A stretch of DNA of 45,269 nucleotides from NCBI GenBank assembly GCA_021464525.1, contig JADRCO010000181.1, forward strand, positions 1-45,269. The letters run 5' to 3'. How positions within the stretch are numbered: position 1 is the stretch's first letter; the number at the start of each line of letters is the position of its first letter. Positions 11,320 to 22,556 of this stretch are shown piece by piece. Under the pieces are notes generated by a model that was given only the letters and a program-made list of their open reading frames with translations, had not been told where the DNA came from and ran no database searches. Made by a program: the position numbers and the translations under genes. The stretch is from Rhizophagus sp. LPA8_4_AMF (Eukaryota > Glomeromycota > Glomeromycetes > Glomerales > Glomeraceae).

Positions 11320-11379
11320 TTCTTTATTAATTAAAAAATTTAAAATTTCTTTCAGATTAATTTACCTGAAATATTATAA
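9277..11379 (+). CDS. eIF4A-like pseudo-helicase with coiled-coil N-terminus
   Basis: Six exons (9277-9786, 9874-9962, 10060-10828, 10904-11067, 11153-11282, 11356-11379) encode 561 residues. Residues 1-170 are a Ser/Gln-rich extension with two heptad-like helices (about 28-62 and 108-130). From about 171 on, the protein follows eIF4A: LRPELLRGILNYGLDRPSSVQQRG, IIGTPNRVCDL, TMIIYCNKESTMD, VSISFVTSK, and the C-terminus KMPEMPINLPEIL (eIF4A: EMPLNVADLI). The ATPase/helicase motifs are gone: motif I reads AKAGKEKY (225-232; family AQSGTGKT), DEAD reads DDAE (331-334), SAT reads SGN (364-366), ARGID reads LIEID, and the HRIGRGGR region reads KRRITLVSASG (510-520). The frame is intact over six exons, so this is probably a selected, catalytically dead eIF4A relative, perhaps a scaffold or competitor in translation or RNA binding. 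That role is inference. Confidence 0.85.
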
Positions 11380-12328
11380 CATTGCCATATTAAAATACTT
11401 TATTAACGTAAATAATATAATAATAATTTGGATGGAGGGTTAATTAATGAGGAATTATAATAATTTGACATTTATTTAAATATTATGAACTTTGCAATAT
11501 ACTGAAAGACTAGATATATTTAAATTTTTATCATTTTTTATTTAATCAATTAAAAATTATTTACTCAAATATTCTTGAAATAGTCCTTTTACAGTATAAA
11601 TACAGTAAATACATATTTTTTGATCTAAAAGAAAGGGAAAAAATAAACTTGCAAAGAGCCAAGTAAGTTTACCCTATTTAAAAGAATGTTCTTTAACCTG
11701 TATCACCTTACTTTCTTGCATTTTAGTCGCACAAAGGTAAATTTGAATTTATGTAACACTGCATTATCGCGATCCACAAAGCATAGATTCGTTGTACCTT
11801 TTATGGAATAGATACCGGAATACATTTAACACGATGTCATTTCATGGAGGAAAGGATTAATAAATTCTTAATATGCCCAGCATTACAAATTTGGCCAGAA
11901 TTATGTAATTTCATGATGTGCTCTATACTAAAAAACATACTCACGTAAAATCTATTTCGCCAGTAAAATTTAAAATCATGGATTGTGAGATTATTATAAT
12001 ATAATGTACCACTCAAAACTTGACAACATTTGAAATTAATGAATAAATAAAGCAGTCCCACATAGCCTTAATTGCTAAGCCCCAACACTGCCTCACGAAA
12101 AGTTAAAAAATTAAACAAGTATCTTCCAAGCCATGGTTAGTGCGAAAAGCATCCATAATTTATATTGATGTATACCATGATTAATTCAATTTTCCTCTTT
12201 TTTGCTCTTACTCTTGCTTTTTTTTTCGAGCGTAAATTATCATATGACTAAAGTTATCATTGGATCTCCGTTCCCTGAATTGTGATTCCTTTTTTCGTCT
12301 TGAATTCAAGGATAAACGAATATAAGAA
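11380..12328. other. Intergenic, no gene seen
   Basis: About 950 bp between tandem plus-strand genes. It should hold the 3' end of the helicase-like gene and the promoter of the channel gene. A 74-codon minus-strand frame (11837-12061) has no recognisable features and is not called. Confidence 0.45.
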
Positions 12329-15102
12329 ATGAGTATCGTTCCTCCAGAGAAGCAGTCAACAAAGATATCTCTGATAGGGATTGTATCTCAGTTTGGGATA
12401 AATCTTACCTTAGGTTTTGGCACGCTTGTATTATTTAGTTTTTTAAGACCAAGAAATAATATAGTTTATTCCCCAAAACAATTTGCACCGGAAGATAAGC
12501 AACCACCAAAAATCGAAGAAAATAAATTATGGGGATGGGTTAAACCAGTGCTGAAAGCGACTGAAAAGTCTTTAGTGAATGAAATTGGATTAGACGCTGT
12601 CATGTTCATAAGATTTATTAAATTATGTCAAAATGTTTTCTTATGTTTATTAGGATTCGGAGCTTGTGTTATTATGCCCATTAACATTTTTGGTACTTAT
12701 CGGGATAATAATTATGATATACCAAGTAAAGATAATCCTTTACAAATTTTAAGCATCTCTTATCTTGAACGAGTAAGTTAATATATATTAAGTACGCATT
12801 TTTTATTTATTTTTTTTTTTAATGAATTATTATATTTTTTAGACGAATTGGTTTTGGGCACATTCAGTATTCACGTGGCTATTTTCTTTAATTATATATT
12901 GGTTTATATATTCAGAATATAAAAATTATAACAGGTTAAGAATTGAATATTTTAAATCGGACGAATATCGTAAATCTTTACATTCAAAAACATTATTAAT
13001 TACTGGATTGCCAAATTCCAAGCAATCAGATAAAGGATTAGTAGATTTTATGGAATCAATAAAAGTTAAACGCCCAATTTCTGAAGCAGTTATAGCAAGA
13101 GATGTCGGAAAGTTACCCGATTTGGTGGTAGAAAGAGAAGCGGCTGTACGCGGCTTGGAGAACGCTTTGGTCAAATATTTAAAAGGTAATTTATCTTTAA
13201 AAAAATATATAAATATATACTTTCTTAATTGAACCATTTCTAATTTGTTTTCTATTTATATATAGGACATAATAAGGTGGCAGATAAAAGACCAGGACAT
13301 CGAATGCATTTATTCTTTGGAACTAAAATTGATAGTATAACCTTTTATACTAATAAAATTGAAATGACCGAAGCAAGAATTTCTGAATTAAGAAGAAAAG
13401 ATCCAACTGAGAGAAAAGCTTTAAATTATGGGTTTGTTTCCTTTGAAAGTATTTATCATGCACATTCTGTGGCAAGACGATTAGATAGTGTTCCATCCGT
13501 TAGTATAAGGCATAAATCATTTGGTGCTCCAGCTGTACATCTTGCACCAATACCTAAAGATATTATTTGGGGAAATCTTTCAATGCTTGCCGCAGTCAGA
13601 AAAACACACAGATGGATTGGACGTTTCCTTTTTATTGCACTTTGTTTTCTATGGTTAATTCCATTGGGTTTTATCACAACTGCAGGACAAATCAGGAATA
13701 TTGTGAAAATATTTCCTTTTCTCAAAGATTTATTGTATGAACATGATGTTATAGCAGGATTGATAGAATCGTGGATGACACCAATGATTTTAGCGTTATT
13801 CGTCATTATATTACCAGTAATTTTAAGATATTTAACAAAAGCACAAGGAATAATAACCTATTCAGAAACGGAAAGATCAGTTTTAGGAAAATTATATTTA
13901 TTTTTCTTTATTAATAATTTAATTTTATATACAATATCATCAACAATATGGGATATAGTGGCTAAAGTTAAATCATCAATAGACGCGGGTTACTTAGATT
14001 TAGAAGATTTGAAAAAAGACATAACTAATTCAAAATTTTTGGATGAAATAGCGGAATCTGCCATTAAAGTATCATTCTTTTGGATAAATTATATTTCTTT
14101 AAGCGGTTTATTTGCTGTATGGGATTTGGCTCAGTTTGTTCAATTGATTTACATTTGGTTTAAAAAAAAGCTTCTTAGTCCTACTCCAAGAAATTTAAAA
14201 GAATTAAGCATGCCACCAGATTTTGATTATCCTGTATATTATAATATTCATTTATTTTTTTTTACTTTGGGTATACTTTATAGTGTTATAGCTCCTTTAA
14301 TTTTAGTATTTTGTTACCTTTATTATGCTTTAGCTTATCTCGTTTATCGTTATCAATTAATGTAAGTATTAATTACGTATTTTTTTTTATCAGGTACATT
14401 AAGGATAAATTACTAAAATATTTAATGATCTATATTTTTATTAGGTATATATTTGATACTAAAATTGAGACGGGAGGAGTTTATTGGAAAGCTGTGTTCA
14501 ATAGGCTCATAGTTGCTATTATATTTTGGCAATTAACAATGATTGGAGTAATGAATTTAAAAGGAGCCCATATACAATCTATTACAATCATACCCTTAAT
14601 GTTTTTTACTTTAATAGTAAAACTGTACTGTACGAGTAGATTTGACAAATCAACTAAATATTACGTGCCGGATATAGAAAGAGCAGGAAAACCAACAACA
14701 AAAGATGATATCGTGGATAAAGGAAAACGTAAAGAAGAACATGTTTTTAACGTGTTTGGACATCCAGCATTAACAGCAGAATTAATTATTCCAATGATAC
14801 ATGCTAATGCTAAAAATCAATTAAAAACTGTTTATAAAAATAGTAAAATTACTGAAAAGACCGAACCAGGCAAATCAAAACCAATTATATTGATCGAAGA
14901 TGGGGATCATGTTTTAAAAATTCAACCTGTTGAAAAGAGTGAATTATATATTTTTAATAAATATGATTTTAATGTAGGTTACACTTCTGCTTTCGATTCT
15001 CAACCGATATTTGAAAGAGATGATGACGGATTAGAAAAAGGTGGTAGTGATGGTAAAAGTTATTTATTTGGTGAAACTGTTTCTACTACTACTGAAGATT
15101 GA
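12329..15102 (+). CDS. CSC1/OSCA-family (DUF221) channel, RSN1-like
   Basis: Four exons (12329-12772, 12843-13185, 13266-14361, 14445-15102) give 846 residues with all phases matching. Order of parts: an N-terminal membrane segment (GIVSQFGINLTLGFGTLVLFS), a second at VFLCLLGFGACVIMPINIFG, a third after NWFWAHSVFTW, then a cytosolic RRM-like domain. In that domain TLLITGLPNSK opens, ITFYTNKIEMTEARI sits mid-way, and GFVSFESIYHAHSVAR closes. Next come the conserved IIWGNLSM and the multi-pass 7TM block (about 420-700), ending in a hydrophilic tail. These are marks of the RSN1/CSC1/TMEM63 family of osmosensitive or mechanosensitive calcium-permeable cation channels. In yeast, relatives sit in the plasma membrane or ER and act in osmotic stress and membrane traffic. 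Length and architecture are typical and nothing appears broken. The exact paralogue (CSC1, RSN1 or PHM7) cannot be told by eye. Confidence 0.93.
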
Positions 15103-16575
15103 TGACAAAGTAATCTCACAAATAATAATAAACATTATTAAAAAGAATTCTTTAAATAATAATTACTTTTATTATCGATGTGAATTGTATAAAAAATTTT
15201 ATTTTTGTAAAAAGATCCGCTTCTGCTCGAAAATGTATGCCATCTTAACCGTACGTTGACGAGCGGATGGAAAATAAATTTAAGTAAACTCATATTGAAA
15301 AGAAGTGTAAATTTTAATTTTTTTGATTTGTTGTATATAAATGTGTTAGCAAACACTTTATCCAAAAGAGACAAACAAAGGTGGATGGGTATGGCATCTA
15401 ATTTAAATAATGCTTTAATGAACAAATCACATGAATTGAAATATACTATAATTAGAGAATAATTATTCACTTTATTCTCGAGAAATAAATTCAAGTTATC
15501 ACCAACTAAAATTAATAGTATCCATTTTTTTATACCAAAGCTATAAATATTCGGTCGTGTCACTGCCACAAAAGAAAGTCCTGCGGTAAACTCTGATCTA
15601 TTATGGCCTTATTTAATGTGAAACCATGCATCATTAACAACTGTATTTTTACGTATTTCCAACTTATCGCATAGTATAGTATATACTCGACACCAGTGTG
15701 TATTTAAGGCAAATTGTTGGTAACTTAATAATGAACTGTATTAACTACATACTGTATGTTGCGAACAATAATAATTGGGTAGAAAAGAAATACATAATAT
15801 GATAATAGGTTATAATTTTTTCGTAATAAAAATTAACGTGCTAATTTTTAGATTTATTAAAAACAGTCATAATATATGTTATTATGAGTATAGTGGCAAC
15901 CTCTTACTGCTGTAGAGCAGAATTTATCTTTAGATAAGAAGGGGAAATTTTTTCTAAATCTTAAATCTTTGGCATTACCTATAATATCAATTATAGTATC
16001 AATTATTTACAAAACTGATCAACCTGATACAATTTCATTTCTAATTTCTATTAAAGTTTACCTAGCATTTTTCTTATCCAAATCCTAATTTAAAAGTGAT
16101 TTTAAAATTTTGTTATTTTTGGTTCTTTAAATATTTATTATTGTTATTTGGCCCTCCGGATTCTTTTTGTAAGTTATAACCCATAATAACTTTGAGAACT
16201 TCACTTACCTAAACGGCTAATGGAAATATCATTCTACACATCCTCAAAAGTCATTCAAATCTTCAATATATTATGTTTTGTGCATAAGGTAAAATTTGTG
16301 ATCAGGAACTAACTCTACAATTCAAACATATTTATTACGGAAATACTAAATCTAGATTTGCTAAATCATAATGTACACATAATATAAAAACAAAATAATC
16401 AAAAATACAATATTGACATTAATGACAAGTGGTCTAACACTAAAAAATTTCGTTAAACCCTAAATATTTAAATAGATTATTCCATATGTGTAATCTCTAA
16501 CATTTTCAATGAGACAAATAGTTTTAAAGATGGTTTGAACCGTTTAGGCCAATGAATTTATCAACTCTAATGGTG
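15103..16575. other. Convergent intergenic region, no gene supported
   Basis: About 1.5 kb between two converging genes. Frames at 15138-15569 (minus) and 15256-15462 (plus) overlap each other and have no domain; neither is called. A short imperfect hairpin, ATCCGCTTCTGCTCG against CGAGCGGATGG, spans about 15215-15269. Confidence 0.45.
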
Positions 16576-19374
16576 TTAACACTTAATCCCATTTTCTTCA
16601 CTGCCACTACCACCAACAAAATTATAATTAGGAGAATCACAATTCTCACTTAAATGCCCCGAATTACCACAATATCTACATCCAACTGTACACTCTTGAC
16701 TAACATGACCCTGATCTCCGCAATTTCCGCACCTCATATGTCGAGAACCTGAAGTAGGACTACGCCAAGGATTCAAATATTTCTTAGATCCAATCAAAGG
16801 ACCTGGACCTGTTCTATTATTATTTGGAAAGAGATTAAATCCTGATGGTTGTGAAATCTGGCTAGTACTGGAAGTTCCAATAGGACTCTCGGGAGATGAA
16901 CTGCTTTTTGGGCTTGTTGACTCGCTATTACCATTACCTGCAATATTCTGCTTCTCTAGATGAGATATTCTTAATTCTAAAGTTTGAATATATTTCTTCG
17001 CTTCTTCCAACTCTTGCTGTTTTCGTGTTTCAATTTGAAATTCACGATCCCGAGCCATCTCCACAAGATTTGCATATCTAGCTCCCATTGCTTTTACCTC
17101 TTGTTGCATTAAAATCAGAGTGTTCACTAATTGAGTTTTCTCAGCAGATAAATTCTGAATGAGCATAGTCAAATCTGATCTATTCAACGCATCAAGGTTT
17201 AATTTACTAGCATCATCATAGTTTCCGTTTGACAAAGATGAGTGATCATTGAGAGGAGGCTGTGAATATGTATCTCCAGGTGAACTTAAACCTGGCGGAA
17301 TCGATAATCGTCGTTCGGTTGTTTCTTTAGGTTTACTATTGGAAGTCGAGTAAGACTGCGGAGAACTTGTGCTTGCTGTTTCCGAATTCGCGAACATGGG
17401 AATATCATTCGGACCATTTTCATTTATCATATCTTTTAAAAATTGTTGTTGTTTTAATTCTTTTGACGTGTCATTTGGTGCGTCTAATTTAGACTCTGAG
17501 CTCATCTCTCTGTCTACCGTGTTCTTTCGCTTCTTATTTTTCTTCTTTTTCGAGCTTTCAGTAGAACCTGAAGGTTCCACCAATTCTGTGGTGCTTTGGC
17601 CTTTCTTCTTTCCAGACTCTTGCTTCATCGATTGTAGAAATGATTCTTGTTTCTTTAGAGCTAATGTCTCATCCTGTTGTCTCTGAGCTTCCTTTAAAAA
17701 TAAACGCCCAATGATACCAGACAAGACGTTGCGTCCATTATCAACTCCTTCATTATAATATTTTAATATTTGTTGTCTTTGCGATTCAAGTTTTTGTGAT
17801 GTTGCTTCATAATTTTTGTAATTCCTTCCTAATTGAACAGCTTCCCACATTTCTCCTTCCATCATTAAAATTTCTAAACATCTCGTACAAATGTCCGTAA
17901 GTTCGGTAACTGAAAATAAATTTCCGATCGAATTAATAACATATTGTCTAGATCCCTGTATTGCATTCTCGAATTTTTTGATTCGTTTACGAAATTCTTT
18001 ATTATTCGCCTTTTCTAGTCGACCTTGTAAAATTTTTTGAGATTCATTCTTATAGGAATCTTCAAGTACCTCAAGTTCTTGGATAAGTTCTTGATTTTTT
18101 TTTGTTATTTCTGTACGTAAGATTGACACACGTTTTGATATCAATAATTTAATGTCTTTCGCCGTTCTTAGCGCATCACTACATTTTGTTAAAATATTAT
18201 TATGAAATTTTTGAACACGTCCATTGGCTATTCTTTCTTTACTTTCTACTATTAAGCTAGTTAATGATCGCTGTGTTTCCTCTCCAAATTGAATTGCTTC
18301 AATAAGGATCTTCTCAACAAATCCTTCCTCCCAAAATGAAATCACAGTTCTAGCATTATTAATATACGTACAAAAAGCCGTATCTATATCATCAACAACA
18401 TTTGCTGAATTCGTATTCCCTTTCTTTGATTTACCCGATTTTTTATAGGCTTCAGCAATTGGCGCCCAATATTCATTAAAAGGAAGACACTCATCCTGAT
18501 ATTCTTTCAAAAAACTTGAAAGTTTTGTCGAGCACCCTTTCCCAAAAATTAAATCTCGACTTTCTTCCAATTGAAGCATAGAAGTTAAAAAATTATTGAC
18601 GTACAACCATACCTGACCCAAACTTTCGGCTAATATTTCCTCATTTTTATGTGCCTCCTTAAGTAATTTATCATTGAATACTCTTCGATCAAGATCAAGA
18701 TCGGAAGGATTTTTCCAATCAGGTCTGGTATGGTCGCATTTTTGTACCTTATTAATATGTTTAAGAAGCGGGAATGAATCTTTTTGAATTACCAAATTAG
18801 ACTTTTCAATCTCAATTGCATTAAGAATATCATTTTCTTGTTTGGAATATACTGTTGTTTGTTGAGCTGTATCGAATTCTACGGAGGTAAATAAATTAGG
18901 TGGTGTATACAAACTGTTAGGTGATTTAATCCATGCAAAAATTTTTTGAACAATAGAATCAACTAGATTAGTTTCCATTTCATTAGTTGACCCAATTAAT
19001 TTGATTTTTTCTCCGTATTTATTAATGAAATCATAACATTGCTGACAAATTTCTGATGCAGCTTCCTTCGGTTTCTTGTTCTTTGTCTCAACGGTACTAT
19101 TAATATCATTAACATTTTGACCTTGGTTTCTAACGTTATAATTCTTCTTGTAAATAAATAGTGCCCATTCTCGACAATAAAAGCATGTTCCAGCATCACA
19201 TGCACGGTAGCGATTAACTTCCTTAAGAACGGACGCCATGTCGACTCGTAAGTTTGACATTAATTGGGTTTCAACAGTTTCAACATTAGCATTTTTTCCA
19301 CCTGGCTGTGGCTTAATGCGCAGGTTGACTAGATTGTTGTAAATAGCAATTGGGTTGAATTCGCTTTCGGACAT
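16576..19374 (-). CDS. Coiled-coil protein with two C-terminal CCHC zinc knuckles
   Basis: Uninterrupted 932-residue frame. The N-terminal third has clustered cysteines (CDAGTCFYCREWALF about 59-73, and ICQQCYDF further on), suggesting a small zinc-binding module. Long charged helices with heptad character occupy roughly 440-480, 555-620 and 760-840. Between them lie Ser- and Lys-rich low-complexity linkers, including KKKKNKKRK (a likely nuclear signal). Two CCHC knuckles close the protein: CGNCGDQGHVSQEC (882-895) and CRYCGNSGHLSENC (899-912), both with intact CX2CX4HX4C spacing, which binds single-stranded nucleic acid in known families. No polymerase, protease or integrase lies nearby and there are no flanking long repeats, so I read it as a host RNA- or DNA-binding scaffold rather than a retroelement Gag. 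Function unknown. Confidence 0.85.
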   Translation of the reverse strand: MSESEFNPIAIYNNLVNLRIKPQPGGKNANVETVETQLMSNLRVDMASVLKEVNRYRACDAGTCFYCREWALFIYKKNYNVRNQGQNVNDINSTVETKNKKPKEAASEICQQCYDFINKYGEKIKLIGSTNEMETNLVDSIVQKIFAWIKSPNSLYTPPNLFTSVEFDTAQQTTVYSKQENDILNAIEIEKSNLVIQKDSFPLLKHINKVQKCDHTRPDWKNPSDLDLDRRVFNDKLLKEAHKNEEILAESLGQVWLYVNNFLTSMLQLEESRDLIFGKGCSTKLSSFLKEYQDECLPFNEYWAPIAEAYKKSGKSKKGNTNSANVVDDIDTAFCTYINNARTVISFWEEGFVEKILIEAIQFGEETQRSLTSLIVESKERIANGRVQKFHNNILTKCSDALRTAKDIKLLISKRVSILRTEITKKNQELIQELEVLEDSYKNESQKILQGRLEKANNKEFRKRIKKFENAIQGSRQYVINSIGNLFSVTELTDICTRCLEILMMEGEMWEAVQLGRNYKNYEATSQKLESQRQQILKYYNEGVDNGRNVLSGIIGRLFLKEAQRQQDETLALKKQESFLQSMKQESGKKKGQSTTELVEPSGSTESSKKKKNKKRKNTVDREMSSESKLDAPNDTSKELKQQQFLKDMINENGPNDIPMFANSETASTSSPQSYSTSNSKPKETTERRLSIPPGLSSPGDTYSQPPLNDHSSLSNGNYDDASKLNLDALNRSDLTMLIQNLSAEKTQLVNTLILMQQEVKAMGARYANLVEMARDREFQIETRKQQELEEAKKYIQTLELRISHLEKQNIAGNGNSESTSPKSSSSPESPIGTSSTSQISQPSGFNLFPNNNRTGPGPLIGSKKYLNPWRSPTSGSRHMRCGNCGDQGHVSQECTVGCRYCGNSGHLSENCDSPNYNFVGGSGSEENGIKC

Positions 19375-19905
19375 TTTTACTTCTAAGGTACAAATAAAAA
19401 TTTGTTAAAAATGCAAAAGGGCAAAAATTGAAATAGAAAAAAAAGGGTGCAAAAATCAAAATTAAATTATTATAATACAAGAAAGGAACTTTATTTTCGC
19501 GTATATCGTTTAAAAATTGTAAATATGTAAAATATGTACAAAGTAAACCGTATTAATTTTGAAATTTAACGTTGCTCAAACAAGATAAGTTAGTTAGTTT
19601 TGTTAACAATAATTACTTTAAGGTTTTATATCAAAAAACTACAAGCAAATATGTACAAATAAAGGCATACGGATTGTAAATCAACAAAAAAAAATAAAAA
19701 AAATGGGTTAACATTCGACAAACGGAAAATCTTATGACCCTAACATGACGCAAAAAATTTATTAGGGGCACCTGGCCAGGGACCTTGTGGCCCTGACAAA
19801 TGATACGAGTACACGTGATCATGAATTCCTCTATTATCTATGAATAAAAAATTTTTATCATAAAATCTAGATTTCTTCGTTTTTATAACGTCCTTTTCTT
19901 TATCA
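19375..19905. other. 5' flank of the zinc-knuckle gene
   Basis: AT-rich spacer of about 530 bp upstream of the minus-strand zinc-knuckle gene. A short GC-rich palindrome-like word (CACCTGGCCAGGGACC) sits at about 19769-19784. No gene. Confidence 0.4.
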
Positions 19906-21082
19906 GCTATTTCTTTAAAATCTCGCTTTTTTTCGATTCAATTTTAATTTCTGTATCTAATTCCATTTCTGTTTTTGCGTCTATTTTGATTTCGTCATTG
20001 TTAACGTCAAGCTCCACAATATTAGAAGTCAAATCGCGTAAACTTGATAAATTGAATCCATTGAATTCAAACTAAATTGTGGTTCTGTAATGAAGAACCG
20101 TAATAGGTAAAGGATTGGATTTCTGAACTTTACTCACCCACAGTTCTTCCATCATTTATATCAAAAACTGGTATATAAGTTATATCACACATTTTTTTAT
20201 CGTTTATAATTGTAAAGTAAATTTGGCGGATTACCGAATTTTTCTTCGCCATTTTTCCTCTTATAAAAATACACTGAAATCACTCCAAATCCTCCTTTTA
20301 CATAAACCTCCTTGTATGCTATGCCCATCATTTTTGATAAGGTCGAATAAATCATCTTTGTTTCAGATGGTTCTTTGTTCCCATGGTTTTAGCTTCGTAT
20401 AACCTCCTTGTCTGTTGTTATTAGTCGTCTATTACTATCCATGCTAAGTCTTTTATATCCATTAGCTTCGTAAATTCAAAATAATATGATTTTAATTTTT
20501 CTGATAGCTCCAGGTTCATTTTCTTCTAACGTGTCTTCAAAATTATGTTCGTCGAAGACATCCCGAGATGCGTTCAGGTAATAATTTTTTGTTTAATATT
20601 TTGAAGAATGAATCTTTCTATATCGTATAATTCTACTACAAAAAAATTATTTTCAGATGTTTTTTCAACAGATATTCTAATAATCATCAAATGATTTTTT
20701 TTTATTTTGTTTTAAACGCAGATAATTTTCTAAATTATGCTGCTTTTATATTTAATCCAATAGAAAATCTTGTTTCTGATCGAGAAACCGCTGCATATGT
20801 TATCATTCTACTAAGGAATATATACATATATTTATATCCCTTGTCTAAAAAAAACTGAATTATTTTAAGAGACTTCTTACCTTTCATATTCCTTGCCGTC
20901 ATGTTATGAAGGACTTTTCTATTATATTATAATAGAGGAATTTGACTTGTTAAAATGATTGATATATTTTCGTCAATATTTAAAAAAAAGGAAAAACTTG
21001 CCATTCCTGGGGGGACCGTAAATTCTTGAAATGGTTCATCAACAATAAGAATTTCAGCTAAAATCCCTTTAAATACTTAATG
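19906..21082 (-). pseudogene. Decayed DUF7918-like gene
   Basis: Pieces of the family can be read in order on the minus strand. Near 21075-21015: FKGILAEILIVDEPFQEF, matching the exon-1 consensus (FRGFAIEILEDG in the copy at 22813). At 20802-20739: TYAAVSRSETRFSIGLNI, matching TTYAVVKEPGKKFEIKYSA. Near 20485: YYFEF. At 20296-20251: GGFGVISVYFYKRK, matching GGIGTVSIYFYKG. Near 20015-19906: a charged tail starting IVELDVNNDEIKIDAKTE. Several stops and shifts separate the pieces and the start codon is not preserved, so the gene is dead. It points the opposite way to its nearest intact relative at 22813. Confidence 0.75.
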
Positions 21083-21470
21083 TAAACTTATTTGAGCAAG
21101 ACTATTACGTAAATAAAATAATTACAATGTCCCTTGTATTTTGAGTTGAGCGAAAAAAAGTTCGCATGATAAGCGAAATTTTGTGAAACTGCAAGTTTTT
21201 ATATTGGAACTACAGTATATCTTTTCCAGTTTTGAACAATAATTATACCGAAACTGAAAGTTTGAAACCATGATACTCCACAAATGTGAAAACACGGTTT
21301 ATAAGACCAAAAAAGACTGATTAATCGCGATCTATTATCATATGTAGTATTCAATTTCCGACAATCTGAATCGCGTCACTATTTATAGTCAGATTAACTT
21401 CGTAATTTTTTAACTTTCTTTTCTAAACCATTTCAAAATAAATGAATAAATAAAATAAAATAAAACAAAA
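21083..21470. promoter_or_regulatory. 5' flank of the MATH-BTB gene
   Basis: About 390 bp, AT-rich, ending in an A-rich leader of AATAAAATAAAA repeats just before the start codon at 21471. Promoter function is assumed from position. Confidence 0.35.
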
Positions 21471-22556
21471 ATGAGTGAAATCGCAAGTACGTTTATATGG
21501 GAGGTTGGGAATTTTCAAAATTTAATTAAACAAATTCCTCGAGGTAAAAGTATTATTAGTCAAAGATTTTTATTGCCACAGAGATCTTTTGATCAAAATA
21601 ATCAGCAGGATCAAAATCGTCCTACTTTATGGGAATTATCCTTGCTTCCAAATGGAGTTAACGGAACAAAAGAAGTTATCTCTTTACGAATTAATGCAAT
21701 TCAAACAGAATTCGAAAAATCCAACCATATTATGAAAAGGAGAAAGGACATCCATTTAGGAATCGGAAAATATGAGAATTGTGAACATTGTGAATCATCA
21801 TTTAAAACTTTAATCAAAAGTCACAGAATTTTTTCTAGGTTAACCGATTTCGATTTCACTAAAAATGAATGCTTGGAGTTCTCAGAATTCATTTCATTAA
21901 ATTCTATCTTTCCGGAAGGTGACAAGTCAAAAGCAGTCAGCTTATTTGTCCAAGTGACGTTACTTGATGATGGTGATTATGATTATTGCAATTATAGAGT
22001 ATATGAAGAATATTTTGAAGATGAGAGGTTTGCAGACATTGAATTCGTACTTGATTGTGGATCAAGAATTAAAGCTCATCGTATTATTTTATCAGCCAAT
22101 TCAACATATTTTAAAAACATGTTACAAGGCCAATGGAAAGAAAAAAGTATGGAGGCTGTACAGATTAAAGAAACCAACTACATGGCTTTTCGTGTCGTTG
22201 TTTATTACATTTATTCAGGAAAATTATACGATATAAATGGTTTTGATATACTTAAACAAACTTTTAAACTAGCGGACATGATGATGTTAGAAAATTTGAG
22301 TAGGTTGATTACAGATGAATTATCAGATTTGATTGATGAAGAAAATTGGTATGAATTTATTTTATTGGGGTGGGAATTTAATAATAGCTCTTTAAAAAAT
22401 ACAGGATTGAAATATACTGCTAATAATTGGGAGAAAGTCAAAAAAAGTGAAGGGATGCTACGAATATTTGCGAGTAATAATGTTGAAGGAATTGAAGAAT
22501 TATTTTACGTAATAAATAGAAACATGGAAATAGCAAAGTGGGATGATTGCATCTGA
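21471..22556 (+). CDS. MATH-BTB protein, probable CUL3 adaptor
   Basis: Single-exon frame of 361 residues. The N-terminal part (about 5-170) fits a divergent MATH/TRAF domain: opening FIWEVGNFQNL, the central LWELSLLPNGVNG (family W-x-L-x-LYPNG), the turn TDFDFTKNECLEFSEFI, and a closing strand AVSLFVQVTLLDD. Residues about 187-290 are a clear BTB/POZ fold: FADIEFVLDCGSRIKAHRII, then LSANSTYFKNMLQGQWKE, AFRVVVYYIYSGKLYD, and LKQTFKLADMMMLENLSRL. The remaining 70 residues look like the BACK region. SPOP/RDX-type MATH-BTB proteins bind substrate with MATH and CUL3 with BTB-BACK to direct ubiquitination. Large expansions of BTB proteins are known in Rhizophagus. It lies between a dead and an intact DUF7918-like gene. 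An ankyrin-free BTB regulator is the alternative if the MATH call is wrong. Confidence 0.85.
   Translation: MSEIASTFIWEVGNFQNLIKQIPRGKSIISQRFLLPQRSFDQNNQQDQNRPTLWELSLLPNGVNGTKEVISLRINAIQTEFEKSNHIMKRRKDIHLGIGKYENCEHCESSFKTLIKSHRIFSRLTDFDFTKNECLEFSEFISLNSIFPEGDKSKAVSLFVQVTLLDDGDYDYCNYRVYEEYFEDERFADIEFVLDCGSRIKAHRIILSANSTYFKNMLQGQWKEKSMEAVQIKETNYMAFRVVVYYIYSGKLYDINGFDILKQTFKLADMMMLENLSRLITDELSDLIDEENWYEFILLGWEFNNSSLKNTGLKYTANNWEKVKKSEGMLRIFASNNVEGIEELFYVINRNMEIAKWDDCI

Noticed and set aside
11837-12061. 74-codon minus-strand frame upstream of the channel gene
   Set aside because: No domain, no splice partner, ordinary AT-rich composition; it lies in the likely promoter of the channel gene.
13456-13806. 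116-codon minus-strand frame
   Set aside because: It is the shadow of the CSC1-type channel coding strand; the plus-strand frame has clear family motifs.
15138-15569. 143-codon minus-strand frame and the overlapping plus-strand 68-codon frame
   Set aside because: They overlap each other in the 3' gap of the channel gene, and neither has a family, a domain or a conserved-looking composition.
16576-19374. Zinc-knuckle protein as a retroelement Gag
   Set aside because: No long terminal repeats, polymerase, protease or integrase nearby; the protein is far longer than usual for Gag, and its knuckles follow host-type coiled coils.
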